Shown in pieces: positions 35,052-44,318 of a stretch of 64,000 nucleotides of DNA. The first letter of the stretch is position 1. Every line of letters starts with the position of its first letter. The position numbers were made by a program, and so were the translations under genes. Under the pieces are notes generated by a model. The model did not search any database. It was not told the DNA's origin and saw only the letters and a program-made list of their open reading frames with translations. Source of the stretch: Roseovarius arcticus (GTDB lineage Bacteria > Pseudomonadota > Alphaproteobacteria > Rhodobacterales > Rhodobacteraceae); the NCBI RefSeq assembly GCF_006125015.1, contig NZ_SZZN01000001.1, positions 2,790,001 through 2,854,000 of the forward strand, in the 5' to 3' direction.

Positions 35052-36473
35052 ATGTATTACAGACATCTATTTGCGGCAGCTCTCGTAGGGCTGACCGGGG
35101 TCATGGCAGTTGCGCCAAAGCCCGCAATTTCACAGGCGTTGCAAGTCGTGCGCAAGGGATCGGAACGCGATCTAACCGTTTCGATGAACAGCGCAGTTGT
35201 AGTTGAAAGCGACGTCCCGTTCGCCGAGCTTAGTATCGCGAACCCGGCCATCGCCGATTTCTCGACTCTCTCGGACCGCACAATTTACGTGCTGGGCAAA
35301 ACACCGGGACGCACCACACTTACGCTGCTTGACGAAAACGGCAGGCTAATCGCCAATGTCGAAGTCCAAGTCAGCGCGGACGTGTCCGAATTCAAAGAGC
35401 GGCTACGACAGATTCTGCCGAACGAGCAGATCGAAGTGCGCACCGCGAATGACGGTATTGTCATGTCCGGCACAGTCTCTAGCACGCCGCGCATGCAGCG
35501 CGCCTTGGATCTGGCCGAGCGTTATGCGCCAGAGCGGGTATCGAATCTGATGAGTGTGTCTGGCAAACAGCAGGTCATGCTCAAGGTTCGTTTCGCTGAA
35601 ATGCAGCGAAGCGTGGCCAAGAGCTTGTCAACCTCTCTCGCGATTGACGGACTTTCGGTCGCCGGACTGGGCGCTGGTGTCGCGACAAATGGTGTTACCT
35701 CAAACGCCAAGCCGGGCGGCGTTACGCCGGGCACTTCGAACAATCTGGGCACAAATAACGGCGCTGCCTTCTTCGGTTTCAACGCCGGTTCAGCGCAGAT
35801 CGGTATTTTGCTGCAAGCGCTTGAGACAAAGGGCGTTGTGCGAACCTTGGCCGAGCCGAACCTCGTCGCGCTTTCGGGACAAGAGGCCAAGTTTCTGGCC
35901 GGCGGCGAATATCCTATCCCGGTCAGCCAGGATAACGGCACGATCTCGGTCGAGTTCAAGCCATTTGGCGTCGAGCTGAACTTTACCCCCCGCGTTTTGG
36001 ATGATGACATCATCAATCTGGAAATGGCGGCTGCTGTATCATCGCTGGATCCGGCCAACGGATTTACTGGAAACGGATTTAATATCAGTGCCTTCCGCCG
36101 CCGCGACACCTCGACCACAGTTGCACTGCGCGACGGTGAAAGCTTTGCGATTGCCGGCCTGCTGCAGGACGATTTCCGCGATAACAACGGCCAGGTGCCG
36201 TGGCTGGGCGACGTGCCGATCATCGGCGCGCTATTCCGCAGCGCCGACTACCAACGCTCGCAGACCGAGCTGGTCATTATCGTCACCGCCCATCTGGTCA
36301 CGCCTACTCGTGGCGAGGCACTGGCGCTGCCGACCGACCGGATCAAATTACCGTCCGAGGCCGATCTGTTCTTGCATGGGCGCGTTGCCCGCGATGCCCG
36401 CCCCACCACGGGCGGCGCCGGCGAAGTTGCCGGGCAGGATTTCAGTGGCTCCTACGGTTACGTAATGGATTGA
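35052..36473 (+). CDS. cpaC: Tad secretin CpaC (RcpA)
   Basis: Outer-membrane secretin through which the Flp pilus leaves, 473 residues. Signal peptide (YYRHLFAAALVGLTGVMAVAPKPAIS), then a pilus-specific N-domain (VVESDVPFAELSIANPAIAD and GKTPGRTTLTLLDENG), a BON-like segment and the secretin core (VRTLAEPNLVALSGQEAKFL, then GGEYPIPV, then EVGFTPRVL-like EL NFTPRVLDD and LPWLGD-like VPWLGDVPIIGALFRS). The ATG at 35052 is preferred for the signal peptide, with GGAAGG ahead; seven codons upstream are open. A palindrome and an AT-rich stretch precede it. The OmpA-like lipoprotein gene starts 17 bases after. Confidence 0.95.
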   Translation: MYYRHLFAAALVGLTGVMAVAPKPAISQALQVVRKGSERDLTVSMNSAVVVESDVPFAELSIANPAIADFSTLSDRTIYVLGKTPGRTTLTLLDENGRLIANVEVQVSADVSEFKERLRQILPNEQIEVRTANDGIVMSGTVSSTPRMQRALDLAERYAPERVSNLMSVSGKQQVMLKVRFAEMQRSVAKSLSTSLAIDGLSVAGLGAGVATNGVTSNAKPGGVTPGTSNNLGTNNGAAFFGFNAGSAQIGILLQALETKGVVRTLAEPNLVALSGQEAKFLAGGEYPIPVSQDNGTISVEFKPFGVELNFTPRVLDDDIINLEMAAAVSSLDPANGFTGNGFNISAFRRRDTSTTVALRDGESFAIAGLLQDDFRDNNGQVPWLGDVPIIGALFRSADYQRSQTELVIIVTAHLVTPTRGEALALPTDRIKLPSEADLFLHGRVARDARPTTGGAGEVAGQDFSGSYGYVMD

Positions 36474-36490
36474 TGCAGGGAAACGGGACA

Positions 36491-37147
36491 ATGAAAAAAG
36501 TTATTTCAATTCTACCGGTTCTCGCCTTGGCCGCCTGCGCTGGCGACCAGCAAGTCTATCGGTCCTATTTTACTGAGGCGGGTGCGCTGGTCGATGGCGG
36601 CAATTTCGGCAACGCCAACATGAATAACACGCAAATCATGACTGGCGAGCGGGACTATGTTGTCAATCTGTCCAACCGGTTCTCTAGCGAAGTTCTGACG
36701 ACCGTCAATTTCGCCTTTAACTCAGATGTTCTAGATGCCGGCGCTCGCGACACTATCCGCAGGCAAGCTGCATGGATCCGCCAGTTTCCAGAGGTCAGGT
36801 TCAAGGTGTACGGCCACACCGATGCTGTCGGGTCGGCCGGATACAACAAGGCCCTTGGTCTGCGCCGTGCGCGCGCCGTCGTTGGTTTTCTATCCACTCA
36901 AGGCATTAGCACCGCGCGGCTGGAGGCCGTTGTTTCATTCGGTGAGGCGCAGCCGCTGATCGTGACGCAAGGCCAAGAACGACGCAATCGCCGCACGGTT
37001 ACCGAGGTGTCGGGTTTCGTGCGGTCACATCCGATCATCATGGACGGCAAATATGCCCAAGTCATCTATCGCGAGTATATCGCCAGCGCTGTCCCAAAAT
37101 CTACCATCGTGATGGCCCCAGAAGGCGGCGCGCTTGGCAAAGAATGA
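36491..37147 (+). CDS. OmpA-family lipoprotein of the Tad cluster
   Basis: 218 residues with a lipoprotein signal (ISILPVLALAACAGD, lipid Cys near 19) and a C-terminal OmpA-like peptidoglycan-binding domain: VNFAFNSDVLDAGAR, YGHTDAVGSAGYN and RRARAVVGFL. It occupies the position of cpaD in other Tad loci, directly after the secretin. It could anchor the secretin to the cell wall, acting as a pilotin-like partner; that role is inferred from position. The ATG at 36491 follows GGGACA and gives a full signal peptide. A strong terminator follows. Confidence 0.9.
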   Translation: MKKVISILPVLALAACAGDQQVYRSYFTEAGALVDGGNFGNANMNNTQIMTGERDYVVNLSNRFSSEVLTTVNFAFNSDVLDAGARDTIRRQAAWIRQFPEVRFKVYGHTDAVGSAGYNKALGLRRARAVVGFLSTQGISTARLEAVVSFGEAQPLIVTQGQERRNRRTVTEVSGFVRSHPIIMDGKYAQVIYREYIASAVPKSTIVMAPEGGALGKE

Positions 37148-37188
37148 CGTAAGGTTTCTCCCTGCCCGGCTTGCCGGGCTACCTCAAA

Positions 37189-37218
37189 AACCCGCCGCAT
37201 CGCCGGTGGGTTTTTTTT
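37189..37218 (+). terminator. intrinsic terminator within the Tad locus
   Basis: AACCCGCCG (37189-37197) pairs with CGGTGGGTT (37204-37212) around CATCGC, and the T-run covers 37211-37218. A GC-rich hairpin (CCCGG-CTTG-CCGGG) precedes it around 37166-37179. It separates the OmpA gene from cpaE. Confidence 0.88.
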
Positions 37219-37453
37219 GTGCTGTTTGACCGGTTTTTTAGCATGAAATTCGCCTCCTATTAGGCGCAAAATCGCACAATAACGATAATCCGGCCCCATT
37301 GTTGCCCAGATCTTCGGTGATCTTAACCTCAGTAAAATCCGATCTGTGCCAAACGTACAGACGGGATTCGGACATACGTATCGCTACGCCCAGCGCGCCC
37401 CGCCTTTCGTCGGCTCGCTGTGCAGGCGGTACGCAGAATAGGACGAGAACGCC
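37219..37453. other. intergenic region ahead of cpaE
   Basis: No gene is apparent. It holds a small hairpin CGCCT-CCTATT-AGGCG near 37249 and a CAGATC/GATCTG inverted repeat some 30 bases apart (from about 37309). As it follows a terminator, it must contain the promoter of the cpaE-to-ATPase unit, but no convincing -35/-10 pair can be seen. Confidence 0.5.
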
Positions 37454-38689
37454 ATGAGCAGCGCGACCCAACAACCCGATTCAAGCCCGCTGGTCGCATG
37501 CACGATCAGCCGCGACGTAACAAATTTCGATCTGTTGATCGAAGATATGGAAACGGCAGTTGGCGAGGCGTGGGGCGATCTGGGCTTTCCCGAGTCGCTC
37601 GCCTTTCTTGGCCAGCTTGAGGCACGGTCACTCGAATTTGTCGCTATCGCCATAGACGAGGATGACGAGGATCATCTGGGCGTCATTGGCGAGATCATCA
37701 CCCTTGCTGGCAACTTGGAGATCAAGGTCATCCTGATCGCCGATGACGTTAGCCCGTCGGCCCTGCACGCCCTCCTGCGCCAAGGTGCCGACGAATTTGT
37801 GCCCTACCCCCTCCCCGAGGGCGAGCTGTCAGCCGCGATCGAGCGTTTGCGCGCGCCGGTAGCCCCCGCCCCCGCCCCTGCCCCGACCGTTGCCGCACCC
37901 ACTGCGACCGGAGAGGACGGGGTTATTTTAGGCATTCACGGCCTTGCAGGCGGCACAGGTGCAACCACCCTAGCGGTCAATCTCGCCTGGGAGCTGGCTA
38001 ATTTGTCCAAGGAACATGCCCCTCGGGTGTGCATCATCGATTTGGGGCTTCAGTTCGGCTCGGTTTCGACCTACCTTGATCTGCCCCGCCGCGAGCCCGT
38101 GTTCGAGATGTGGTCCGATACCGAAACAATGGACGAAGACATCTTTAAGCAGGCACTGGTCAGCTATCAGGATCGCCTGTGGGTGCTGACTGCGCCGCCC
38201 GAAATGCTTCCGCTGGATATGCTCACGCCCGAGGATGTGACGCGTGTTCTGGATCAGGCCCGCAAACATTTCGATTATGTGATCGTCGACATGCCAACCA
38301 CGCTGGTGCAGTGGACGGAAACAGTATTGTGCGCCTCGCAGATTTACTTTGTCACACTGGAAATGGACATGCGCTCGGCCCAGAACACGCTTCGCCTGAA
38401 CCGCGCGCTCAAGACCGAGGATCTCCCGCTGGAGCGCTTGCGCTTTTGCATGAACCGCGCCCCCAAGTTCACCGACATGAGCGGCAAGAGCCGCATAAAA
38501 CGAATGGCGGAAAGCCTGGAAATCAGCATCGAGTTGCAGCTGCCCGACGGCGGCAAGCCTGTCAGCCAAGGCGCGGATCACGGCCAGCCTTTAGCCACCT
38601 CGGCCCCTAAAAATCCCTTGCGCAAGGAGATCGCCAAACTGGCGAGCTCGATCCACGCGCTTGGCAAAAGTGACGCAGCGGCCGCCTGA
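37454..38689 (+). CDS. cpaE: Tad localisation ATPase CpaE (TadZ)
   Basis: MinD/ParA-like protein of 411 residues that places the Tad machine at a pole. An N-terminal receiver-like domain (about 15-135) is followed by a Pro/Ala linker (APAPAPAPT) and an ATPase domain with the deviant P-loop GIHGLAGGTGATTLAVNLA near 160, lacking the usual Lys of GKT as is common in TadZ, and VCIIDLGLQFGSVSTYLD. It opens the third transcription unit of the locus and is followed by cpaF after 27 bases. Confidence 0.93.
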   Translation: MSSATQQPDSSPLVACTISRDVTNFDLLIEDMETAVGEAWGDLGFPESLAFLGQLEARSLEFVAIAIDEDDEDHLGVIGEIITLAGNLEIKVILIADDVSPSALHALLRQGADEFVPYPLPEGELSAAIERLRAPVAPAPAPAPTVAAPTATGEDGVILGIHGLAGGTGATTLAVNLAWELANLSKEHAPRVCIIDLGLQFGSVSTYLDLPRREPVFEMWSDTETMDEDIFKQALVSYQDRLWVLTAPPEMLPLDMLTPEDVTRVLDQARKHFDYVIVDMPTTLVQWTETVLCASQIYFVTLEMDMRSAQNTLRLNRALKTEDLPLERLRFCMNRAPKFTDMSGKSRIKRMAESLEISIELQLPDGGKPVSQGADHGQPLATSAPKNPLRKEIAKLASSIHALGKSDAAAA

Positions 38690-38716
38690 GTGCGCCGCTA
38701 GAAAGGTAACGATCCG

Positions 38717-40180
38717 ATGTTTTCACGTTATAAAAAAACTGATGCCGGGAAGGCCACCCCCGTCAAGGCCGCGAGCAGCGCGCCTGCCAAGCCCGCGCCC
38801 GTTGCCGCCAAAAACACGCCAGCCGCGCCGCCAAAACCGGCAAGCCTGCGTCGCCCCGGCCCTGTAGCCAAGGCTGATCTGGGCCCCCAAGACAAGGAAC
38901 GCAAACGCAAGGACCGCCTGAGCGAGATCAAGCTGGACATGCACCGCGCCCTTTTGGACAATCTGAACTTGGGCGCGCTGGACACAGCGACCGAGCAGGA
39001 TTTACGCGCAGAAATTGGCGCCATCACCGCTGAGGTACTGGAGGAACGTAGCATCGTTCTGAACCGTGAGGATCGCATGATCCTCACGCAGGAGCTTTAT
39101 GACGAAGTTCGCGGCCTTGGTCCGCTTGAAACGCTGCTAAAGGACGACACGGTCAACGATATCCTGGTGAACGGCCCGCAACAGATCTTTATCGAGCGCG
39201 ACGGCAAGCTGGAATTGAGCGACGTCACCTTCAAGGATGAAAAGCACCTCCTGCGCATCATCGACAAAATTGTAAGCGCCGTGGGCCGCCGCGTGGACGA
39301 AAGTAACCCTTACGTTGACGCCCGTCTTGCCGACGGATCGCGCTTTAACGCGATGGTTCCTCCCGTTGCTGTCGACGGCAGCCTCGTGTCTATTCGTAAG
39401 TTCAAAAAGGACAAGCTAGGCATCGACGATCTTGTCAATTTCGGCGCCTTTAGCGAAGAAATGGCCGCATATCTACAAGCCGCCGTCGCGTGCCGACTGA
39501 ACATTATCGTGTCGGGCGGTACCGGTTCGGGTAAAACCACTACGCTAAATGCGCTGTCTTCTTTCATCGACAACGATGAGCGAATTCTGACCATCGAGGA
39601 CACAGCCGAACTTCAGCTGCAACAGGTCCACGTTGGCCGAATGGAAAGCCGCCCGCCAAACGTCGAAGGCAAAGGTGAGGTTTCTCCGCGTGACTGCCTG
39701 AAAAACGCTCTACGGATGCGCCCCGACCGCATCATCGTCGGCGAGACGCGCGGCGAAGAGGTCATCGACATGCTGCAGGCTATGAACACCGGCCACGACG
39801 GATCGATGACCACAATCCACGCAAACAATCCGCGTGACGGGATCAGCCGCCTGGAAAACATGGTGGCGATGGCTGGTATCGAAATGCCGCTCAAGGCGGT
39901 GCGCAGCCAAATCGCGAGCGCCGTGCATTTGATCGTGCAGGCCAGTCGCCTTCAGGATGGTAGTCGCCGCATGACATCCATAACCGAAGTGACGGGAATG
40001 GAAGGCGAGGTAATCTCAATGCAGGAAGTGTTCCGCTTCCAACGTGTTGGCCTCACCCCCGAGAACAAGATCGTAGGCCACTTCACAGCTACCGGCGTGC
40101 GCTCCCACTTCTCCGAGCGGTTCCGCCTCTGGGGCTTCGATCTGCCTGCGTCCCTCTATGAACCCGTCAAGCCGGAGTAA
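38717..40180 (+). CDS. cpaF: Tad secretion ATPase CpaF (TadA)
   Basis: Hexameric PilT/VirB11-type ATPase driving pilus extension, 487 residues. The first ~60 residues are Ala/Pro/Lys rich and disordered. Walker A is [19 protein letters not shown] near 265; the Asp box region is [16 protein letters not shown] and [23 protein letters not shown], with HANNPRD. It is co-oriented with tadB and tadC, 5 bases before tadB. Identity is secure. Confidence 0.97.
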   Translation: MFSRYKKTDAGKATPVKAASSAPAKPAPVAAKNTPAAPPKPASLRRPGPVAKADLGPQDKERKRKDRLSEIKLDMHRALLDNLNLGALDTATEQDLRAEIGAITAEVLEERSIVLNREDRMILTQELYDEVRGLGPLETLLKDDTVNDILVNGPQQIFIERDGKLELSDVTFKDEKHLLRIIDKIVSAVGRRVDESNPYVDARLADGSRFNAMVPPVAVDGSLVSIRKFKKDKLGIDDLVNFGAFSEEMAAYLQAAVACRLNIIVSGGTGSGKTTTLNALSSFIDNDERILTIEDTAELQLQQVHVGRMESRPPNVEGKGEVSPRDCLKNALRMRPDRIIVGETRGEEVIDMLQAMNTGHDGSMTTIHANNPRDGISRLENMVAMAGIEMPLKAVRSQIASAVHLIVQASRLQDGSRRMTSITEVTGMEGEVISMQEVFRFQRVGLTPENKIVGHFTATGVRSHFSERFRLWGFDLPASLYEPVKPE

Positions 40181-40185
40181 TTGTC

Positions 40186-41154
40186 ATGACCCTCAGTGCA
40201 GAGCCTATCATCTATGGTCTGATCTTCTTCGGCGTTCTTGTGCTGGTCGAGGGCATCTATCTGACCGTGTTCGGCAAATCGATCAGCCTCAACAGCCGGG
40301 TCAATCGGCGCCTCGAAATGCTCGACAAGGGCGGGCGCCGCGAAGAAGTGATGGAGAAGCTGCGCAAGGAAATGCAGCAACATCTGCGTTCGCGCCGCTT
40401 CCCGCTTTACTCAATTCTGGCGACCAAGGCACAAAAGGCCGCGATCGCATTTTCGCCCAAGCAGCTGATGCTTTTGATGGTGGGGGTCTCGTTCTTGGCC
40501 TTTATCGGGCTGACCATCGGCACGGGCACATCGCTGCCGGTGCGCGCTGCGGTGTCTGTTGTTATGGGCGTAGGTGGCATTTTCATGTGGATTTCCATGA
40601 AGGCGAAAAAGCGCATGGGCCTGCTGGAAGAGCAACTGCCTGACGCGATTGAGCTGATGGTTCGCTCGCTCAAGGTGGGGCATCCATTCACTTCGGCCAT
40701 TGCGATCGTCGCAAGCGAGGTCGGTGATCCGCTGGCCAGCGAGTTCGGCATGATCGCGGACGAGGCCGCTTATGGCCGCGACCTTGGCGAGGCGCTCAAG
40801 GAAATGGCCGAGCGGCTGGACATGCAGGATCTGCGCTTTCTCGCCGTGGCTGTGGCCATTCAGCAGCAATCAGGCGGTAATCTGGCCGAGATCCTCGCCG
40901 GTCTCGCCACGGTCATCCGCGCCCGGTTTCGCCTCTTCCGGCGGGTCAAGGCGATCACCGCCGAGGCGCAATGGTCGGGCAAGTTTCTGTCAGGTTTCCC
41001 GCTTATGGCGCTTGTCGGTATCCAGCTGCTTGATCCGAACTATTATGACAACGTGCTCGATCACCCTGCCTTCATCCCCGCGTGCCTCGTGGTGGGTGTG
41101 TTCCTGACGGTCAATCTGTTTGTCATGCGCGCCCTCGTGAACATCAAAGTCTGA
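40186..41154 (+). CDS. tadB: Tad inner-membrane platform protein TadB
   Basis: Type II secretion F-family protein of 322 residues with a cytoplasmic T2SSF domain between helices: an N-terminal helix (PIIYGLIFFGVLVLVEGIYL), a paired hairpin (about 85-130) and two C-terminal helices. The domain contains LPDAIELMVRSLKVGHPF, GRDLGEALKEMAERL and RVKAITAEAQWSGKFLSG. Works with TadC as the platform on which CpaF acts. 5 bases after cpaF, 13 before tadC. Confidence 0.94.
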   Translation: MTLSAEPIIYGLIFFGVLVLVEGIYLTVFGKSISLNSRVNRRLEMLDKGGRREEVMEKLRKEMQQHLRSRRFPLYSILATKAQKAAIAFSPKQLMLLMVGVSFLAFIGLTIGTGTSLPVRAAVSVVMGVGGIFMWISMKAKKRMGLLEEQLPDAIELMVRSLKVGHPFTSAIAIVASEVGDPLASEFGMIADEAAYGRDLGEALKEMAERLDMQDLRFLAVAVAIQQQSGGNLAEILAGLATVIRARFRLFRRVKAITAEAQWSGKFLSGFPLMALVGIQLLDPNYYDNVLDHPAFIPACLVVGVFLTVNLFVMRALVNIKV

Positions 41155-41167
41155 AAAGGATCATTCC

Positions 41168-42136
41168 ATGACCTTCCTCAATGACATCCTAACCGGCGCA
41201 CTGGGGCCATTTGGCCCGATCATCGCGGTCGGCACGCTGGGCATTCTCTTGATCGCCCTGACGCTGATCCTGATGATGAACCGGCCCGAAGATCCGCTGG
41301 ACAAGCTCAAGCGCTCGCAGCAAGAAAGCAAGACCGGCACGTCGCAGCAACAGCGTTTGCGCGGGTCCAAAAACGAAAAGCTGGATAAATACGCCGGGTT
41401 CCTAGAGCCGCAAGACGAAAAACAGCTAAGCGAAATGCGCAAGAAGCTGATGCAAGCCGGTTATCGTGACCGCGATGCGGTGCGCTATTTCCACTTTGCC
41501 CAGTTCGCGCTGGGTGTCGGTGGCCTGCTGCTGGGCGTCACTTACTACGTTCTATTCAAATCAAGTAGCGACATCGGCACGGCCAAGATCCTGATGTTCA
41601 TCCTCGGCCCCGGCGGAGTGGGCTACATGGCACCCAAATACTGGGTAACAAAGCGCCAGCAGCAACGCCAAGAGGAGATTACAGACGGCTTTCCCGACAG
41701 TCTGGACATGATGCTGGTCTGCGTCGAGGCCGGGCAATCTCTGGACCAGTCGATCATCCGCGTGGCGAATGAAATCCGCCCCTCCTATCCTGCTATTGCC
41801 GAGGAATACCTGATCGTCAGTCAGCAAATTAAGGCCGGCCGCGACAAGGCGTCCGTCTTGAACGAGATGGCCGAGCGTTGCGGCGTCCAGGATATCTCTA
41901 GCTTCGTGACGGTTCTTGTCCAATCGCAAACCTTCGGTACGTCCATCGCGGATGCCTTGAGGGTGTATGCCGGCGAAATGCGCGACAAGCGTGTCATGCG
42001 TGCAGAGGAAAAGGCGAACAAGCTGCCGACAAAGATGACATTGGCAACCATGATGCTTACAGTACCCCCATTGCTGATCATTCTGGTTGGCCCTTCGATC
42101 GTCGGCATCATGGAACTGACGGCGTCGGCGCAGTAA
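41168..42136 (+). CDS. tadC: Tad inner-membrane platform protein TadC
   Basis: Second F-family protein, also 322 residues, less similar to TadB than TadB is to its orthologues: N-terminal helix (IIAVGTLGILLIALTLILM), Lys/Gln-rich cytoplasmic segment, a hairpin of helices near 105-145, domain FPDSLDMMLVCVEAGQSLDQ and GTSIADALRVYAGEMRDKRVMRAEEKANKL, final helix LATMMLTVPPLLIIL. Its position straight after TadB fits the universal tad order. Confidence 0.94.
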   Translation: MTFLNDILTGALGPFGPIIAVGTLGILLIALTLILMMNRPEDPLDKLKRSQQESKTGTSQQQRLRGSKNEKLDKYAGFLEPQDEKQLSEMRKKLMQAGYRDRDAVRYFHFAQFALGVGGLLLGVTYYVLFKSSSDIGTAKILMFILGPGGVGYMAPKYWVTKRQQQRQEEITDGFPDSLDMMLVCVEAGQSLDQSIIRVANEIRPSYPAIAEEYLIVSQQIKAGRDKASVLNEMAERCGVQDISSFVTVLVQSQTFGTSIADALRVYAGEMRDKRVMRAEEKANKLPTKMTLATMMLTVPPLLIILVGPSIVGIMELTASAQ

Positions 42137-42217
42137 ATTTGGGCCGTTTTGTTCAAGGCCAGTAGATTCAAGGCAGCACAATTTGCACCAAGTGATTCAG
42201 GGCGAACGCGACCAGGC

Positions 42218-42778
42218 ATGATACGAACGCGCGCCACTCTGTCTCTGGCCCTGATTGCGGCCGTCTTGGCTGCCTGCGCGGATACGCGCGGCAAGCCTGA
42301 TGGCGCATTTGCCCCCGGCATCGCCAAAAACGGCACATCCGTTGATGCCGCGACAGTAGGCCACCGCCTGATCGAAGCGGGCGAATTTGAGCTGGCGATC
42401 AAGGCATTTTCCCGCGCCGCACTGGACGAGGGCATGACATCCGAAGTGCTCCTTGGCCTCGGCAGTGCCTATCTGGGCCTTGGCCGCGTCGGACAAGCCG
42501 AACAGCTTTTGCGCGATGCAATCGACAAGGACGAACGCTCGCCCGAGGCGTGGAATAACTTGGGCGTCACGCTAATGGAACAGGGCGAAATCGCCGAAGC
42601 CGAGCAGGTATTCCGCCGCGCTTATGCGCTGGATAATGGCGAAAGTGACTCAATCCGCGACAATCTTCGCTTGGCACTCGCAAAACAGGAAAATCAGGTC
42701 TATGCTGACACGCAAGATCAAGAGTATAAATTGGTGCGACGCGGTAGCAGCGACTACCTGATCCGGTCCATTCCCTGA
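42218..42778 (+). CDS. tadD: TPR lipoprotein TadD
   Basis: 186 residues; lipoprotein signal ATLSLALIAAVLAACADTRG (Cys near 21) followed by at least three tetratricopeptide repeats, e.g. IEAGEFELAIKAFSRAALD, GLGRVGQAEQLLRDAIDKD and PEAWNNLGVTLMEQGEIAE. TadD lipoproteins assist secretin assembly in other Tad systems. The ATG at 42218 gives a full signal peptide and is preferred over the frame open to 42149. Only 81 bases separate it from tadC. Confidence 0.9.
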   Translation: MIRTRATLSLALIAAVLAACADTRGKPDGAFAPGIAKNGTSVDAATVGHRLIEAGEFELAIKAFSRAALDEGMTSEVLLGLGSAYLGLGRVGQAEQLLRDAIDKDERSPEAWNNLGVTLMEQGEIAEAEQVFRRAYALDNGESDSIRDNLRLALAKQENQVYADTQDQEYKLVRRGSSDYLIRSIP

Positions 42779-42838
42779 CCGGTCACCCCTCAAAAGGGCG
42801 CGTATCGAGATCGAGGCAAGGCAGTAAAGGACGCAAAA

Positions 42839-43696
42839 ATGCGCCACCCCATCCTAGTATCGCTCTGCGCCGCAGGGGCATTTTTCCTGTCAGGTTGCGA
42901 GAAATCCAAGACAGAAGACGTTGACCGCAAGTTTCAAGGCGTCAATGTCGTCGACGAGTCGAACCTGAGCGACGTGATGCTGTCGGTCTCAGATGCGAAC
43001 GAGGCCGTCGTCTATTTCCAGCGCAGCGTGGCCGAAAAACCGGACCGCATCGACCTGCAACGCGGCCTCGCCAAATCGCTGGTGCGGGCCAGCCGTGGAA
43101 CCGAGGGCGTGTCAGCGTGGAAAAAAGTGGTCGATCACAAAGACGCCACTGACGAGGACCGCGTCGACCTAGCCGATGCGCTGATCCGCAATAACGAGTG
43201 GGACCGCGCCGAGGCCGCCCTCAATGCCGTGCCGCCGACCTATGAGACGTTCAAGCGCTACCGGCTGGAGGCAATGGTCGCCGACAGCAACAAGGACTGG
43301 AAGAAGGCCGACAGCTTTTACGAGACGGCAGTGGGCCTGACCACCCGCCCGGCTAACGTTATGAATAATTGGGGTTATTCCAAGCTAAGCCGCGGCGATT
43401 ATGCCGATGCCGAGCGTCTGTTTTCCGACGCCATCCGTCAGGACACCACGCTCTTTACCGCCAAGAACAACCTGATTCTGGCGCGCGGGGCACAGGGCAA
43501 TTACGCTCTGCCCGTTATGCCCACCAGCCAGACCGAACGCGCGCAGTTGCTTTATACGCTGGGCCTTTCGGCGATCAAAAAAGGCGATGTCGAGACGGGC
43601 AAGGGCCTGCTGCGCGACGCCGTCGAAACGCACCCCCAGCACTTTGAGGCGGCCGCACGCAGCCTGTCTGCGCTGGAAGGCACTGCCACCAATTAA
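42839..43696 (+). CDS. second TPR lipoprotein of the Tad cluster
   Basis: 285 residues with lipoprotein signal (HPILVSLCAAGAFFLSGCEKS, Cys near 20) and TPR-like repeats over most of its length (FQRSVAEKPDRIDLQRGLAKSL, then NNWGYSKLSRGDYADAERLFSDAI). It resembles the TadD-like repeat lipoprotein that many Rhodobacterales carry beside TadD, probably another secretin or assembly partner. AAAGGAC lies 7 bases before the ATG. No better function can be assigned. Confidence 0.85.
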   Translation: MRHPILVSLCAAGAFFLSGCEKSKTEDVDRKFQGVNVVDESNLSDVMLSVSDANEAVVYFQRSVAEKPDRIDLQRGLAKSLVRASRGTEGVSAWKKVVDHKDATDEDRVDLADALIRNNEWDRAEAALNAVPPTYETFKRYRLEAMVADSNKDWKKADSFYETAVGLTTRPANVMNNWGYSKLSRGDYADAERLFSDAIRQDTTLFTAKNNLILARGAQGNYALPVMPTSQTERAQLLYTLGLSAIKKGDVETGKGLLRDAVETHPQHFEAAARSLSALEGTATN

Positions 43697-43725
43697 TTTA
43701 AGCCTGACGCCAAGGGGCGACGCGC

Positions 43726-44220
43726 ATGTATATTTCAGCCTACGCCGCCATGTGGTTTTTGCCCTTCGTCCTGCCCATCTGCCTTTGGGTTGCCTGGAGC
43801 GATTTGCGCGACATGAAGATCCCGAACAAGGCCGTGATGGCTCTGGTTGCGGTTTATGTTGTCGTTGGCCTGCTTACCCTGCCCTTCGATATCTACGCAT
43901 GGCGGTTCGTCCATCTGATAGTGGTGCTGGTCGCCGGGATCGCGTTGAATGCTCTTGGCGCGCTGGGGGCTGGCGATGCGAAATTCGCCGCCGCCGCCGC
44001 ACCTTTTATTGCGATAGGGGATCTGGGGATGCTGCTGCTGATTCTTGCCGCCACCATGATTTTCGGCTTTGCCGTCCATCGCACCGCCAAACATACCGCG
44101 CTGCGCCGCCTTGCGCCCCACTGGGTCAGCTGGACGCGCGAGGGCAAGTACCCCATGGGCCTGTCGCTGGGCGGCGCGCTGGCGATCTATTTGGCACAAG
44201 GTGCGCTGGCCGGATCGTAG
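43726..44220 (+). CDS. cpaA: prepilin peptidase CpaA (TadV)
   Basis: Aspartate protease of the GxGD type, 164 residues with about four to five membrane segments. It removes the leader of the Flp prepilins. Catalytic Asp residues are in SDLRDMKIPN near residue 26 and GAGDAKF near 85. In other Tad loci it stands next to flp; here it is at the far end, after the TPR genes, followed by the AAA+ ATPase gene after about 100 bases. Confidence 0.93.
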   Translation: MYISAYAAMWFLPFVLPICLWVAWSDLRDMKIPNKAVMALVAVYVVVGLLTLPFDIYAWRFVHLIVVLVAGIALNALGALGAGDAKFAAAAAPFIAIGDLGMLLLILAATMIFGFAVHRTAKHTALRRLAPHWVSWTREGKYPMGLSLGGALAIYLAQGALAGS

Positions 44221-44318
44221 CGTGCCGCGCGCATGCCCATGCACGGTCACAATTTGCCCATGATCCAGCGGCATAAGCGGTAGAAGTTCCGAACTTCCAC
44301 AGCCGAGGCCGCAATCCC

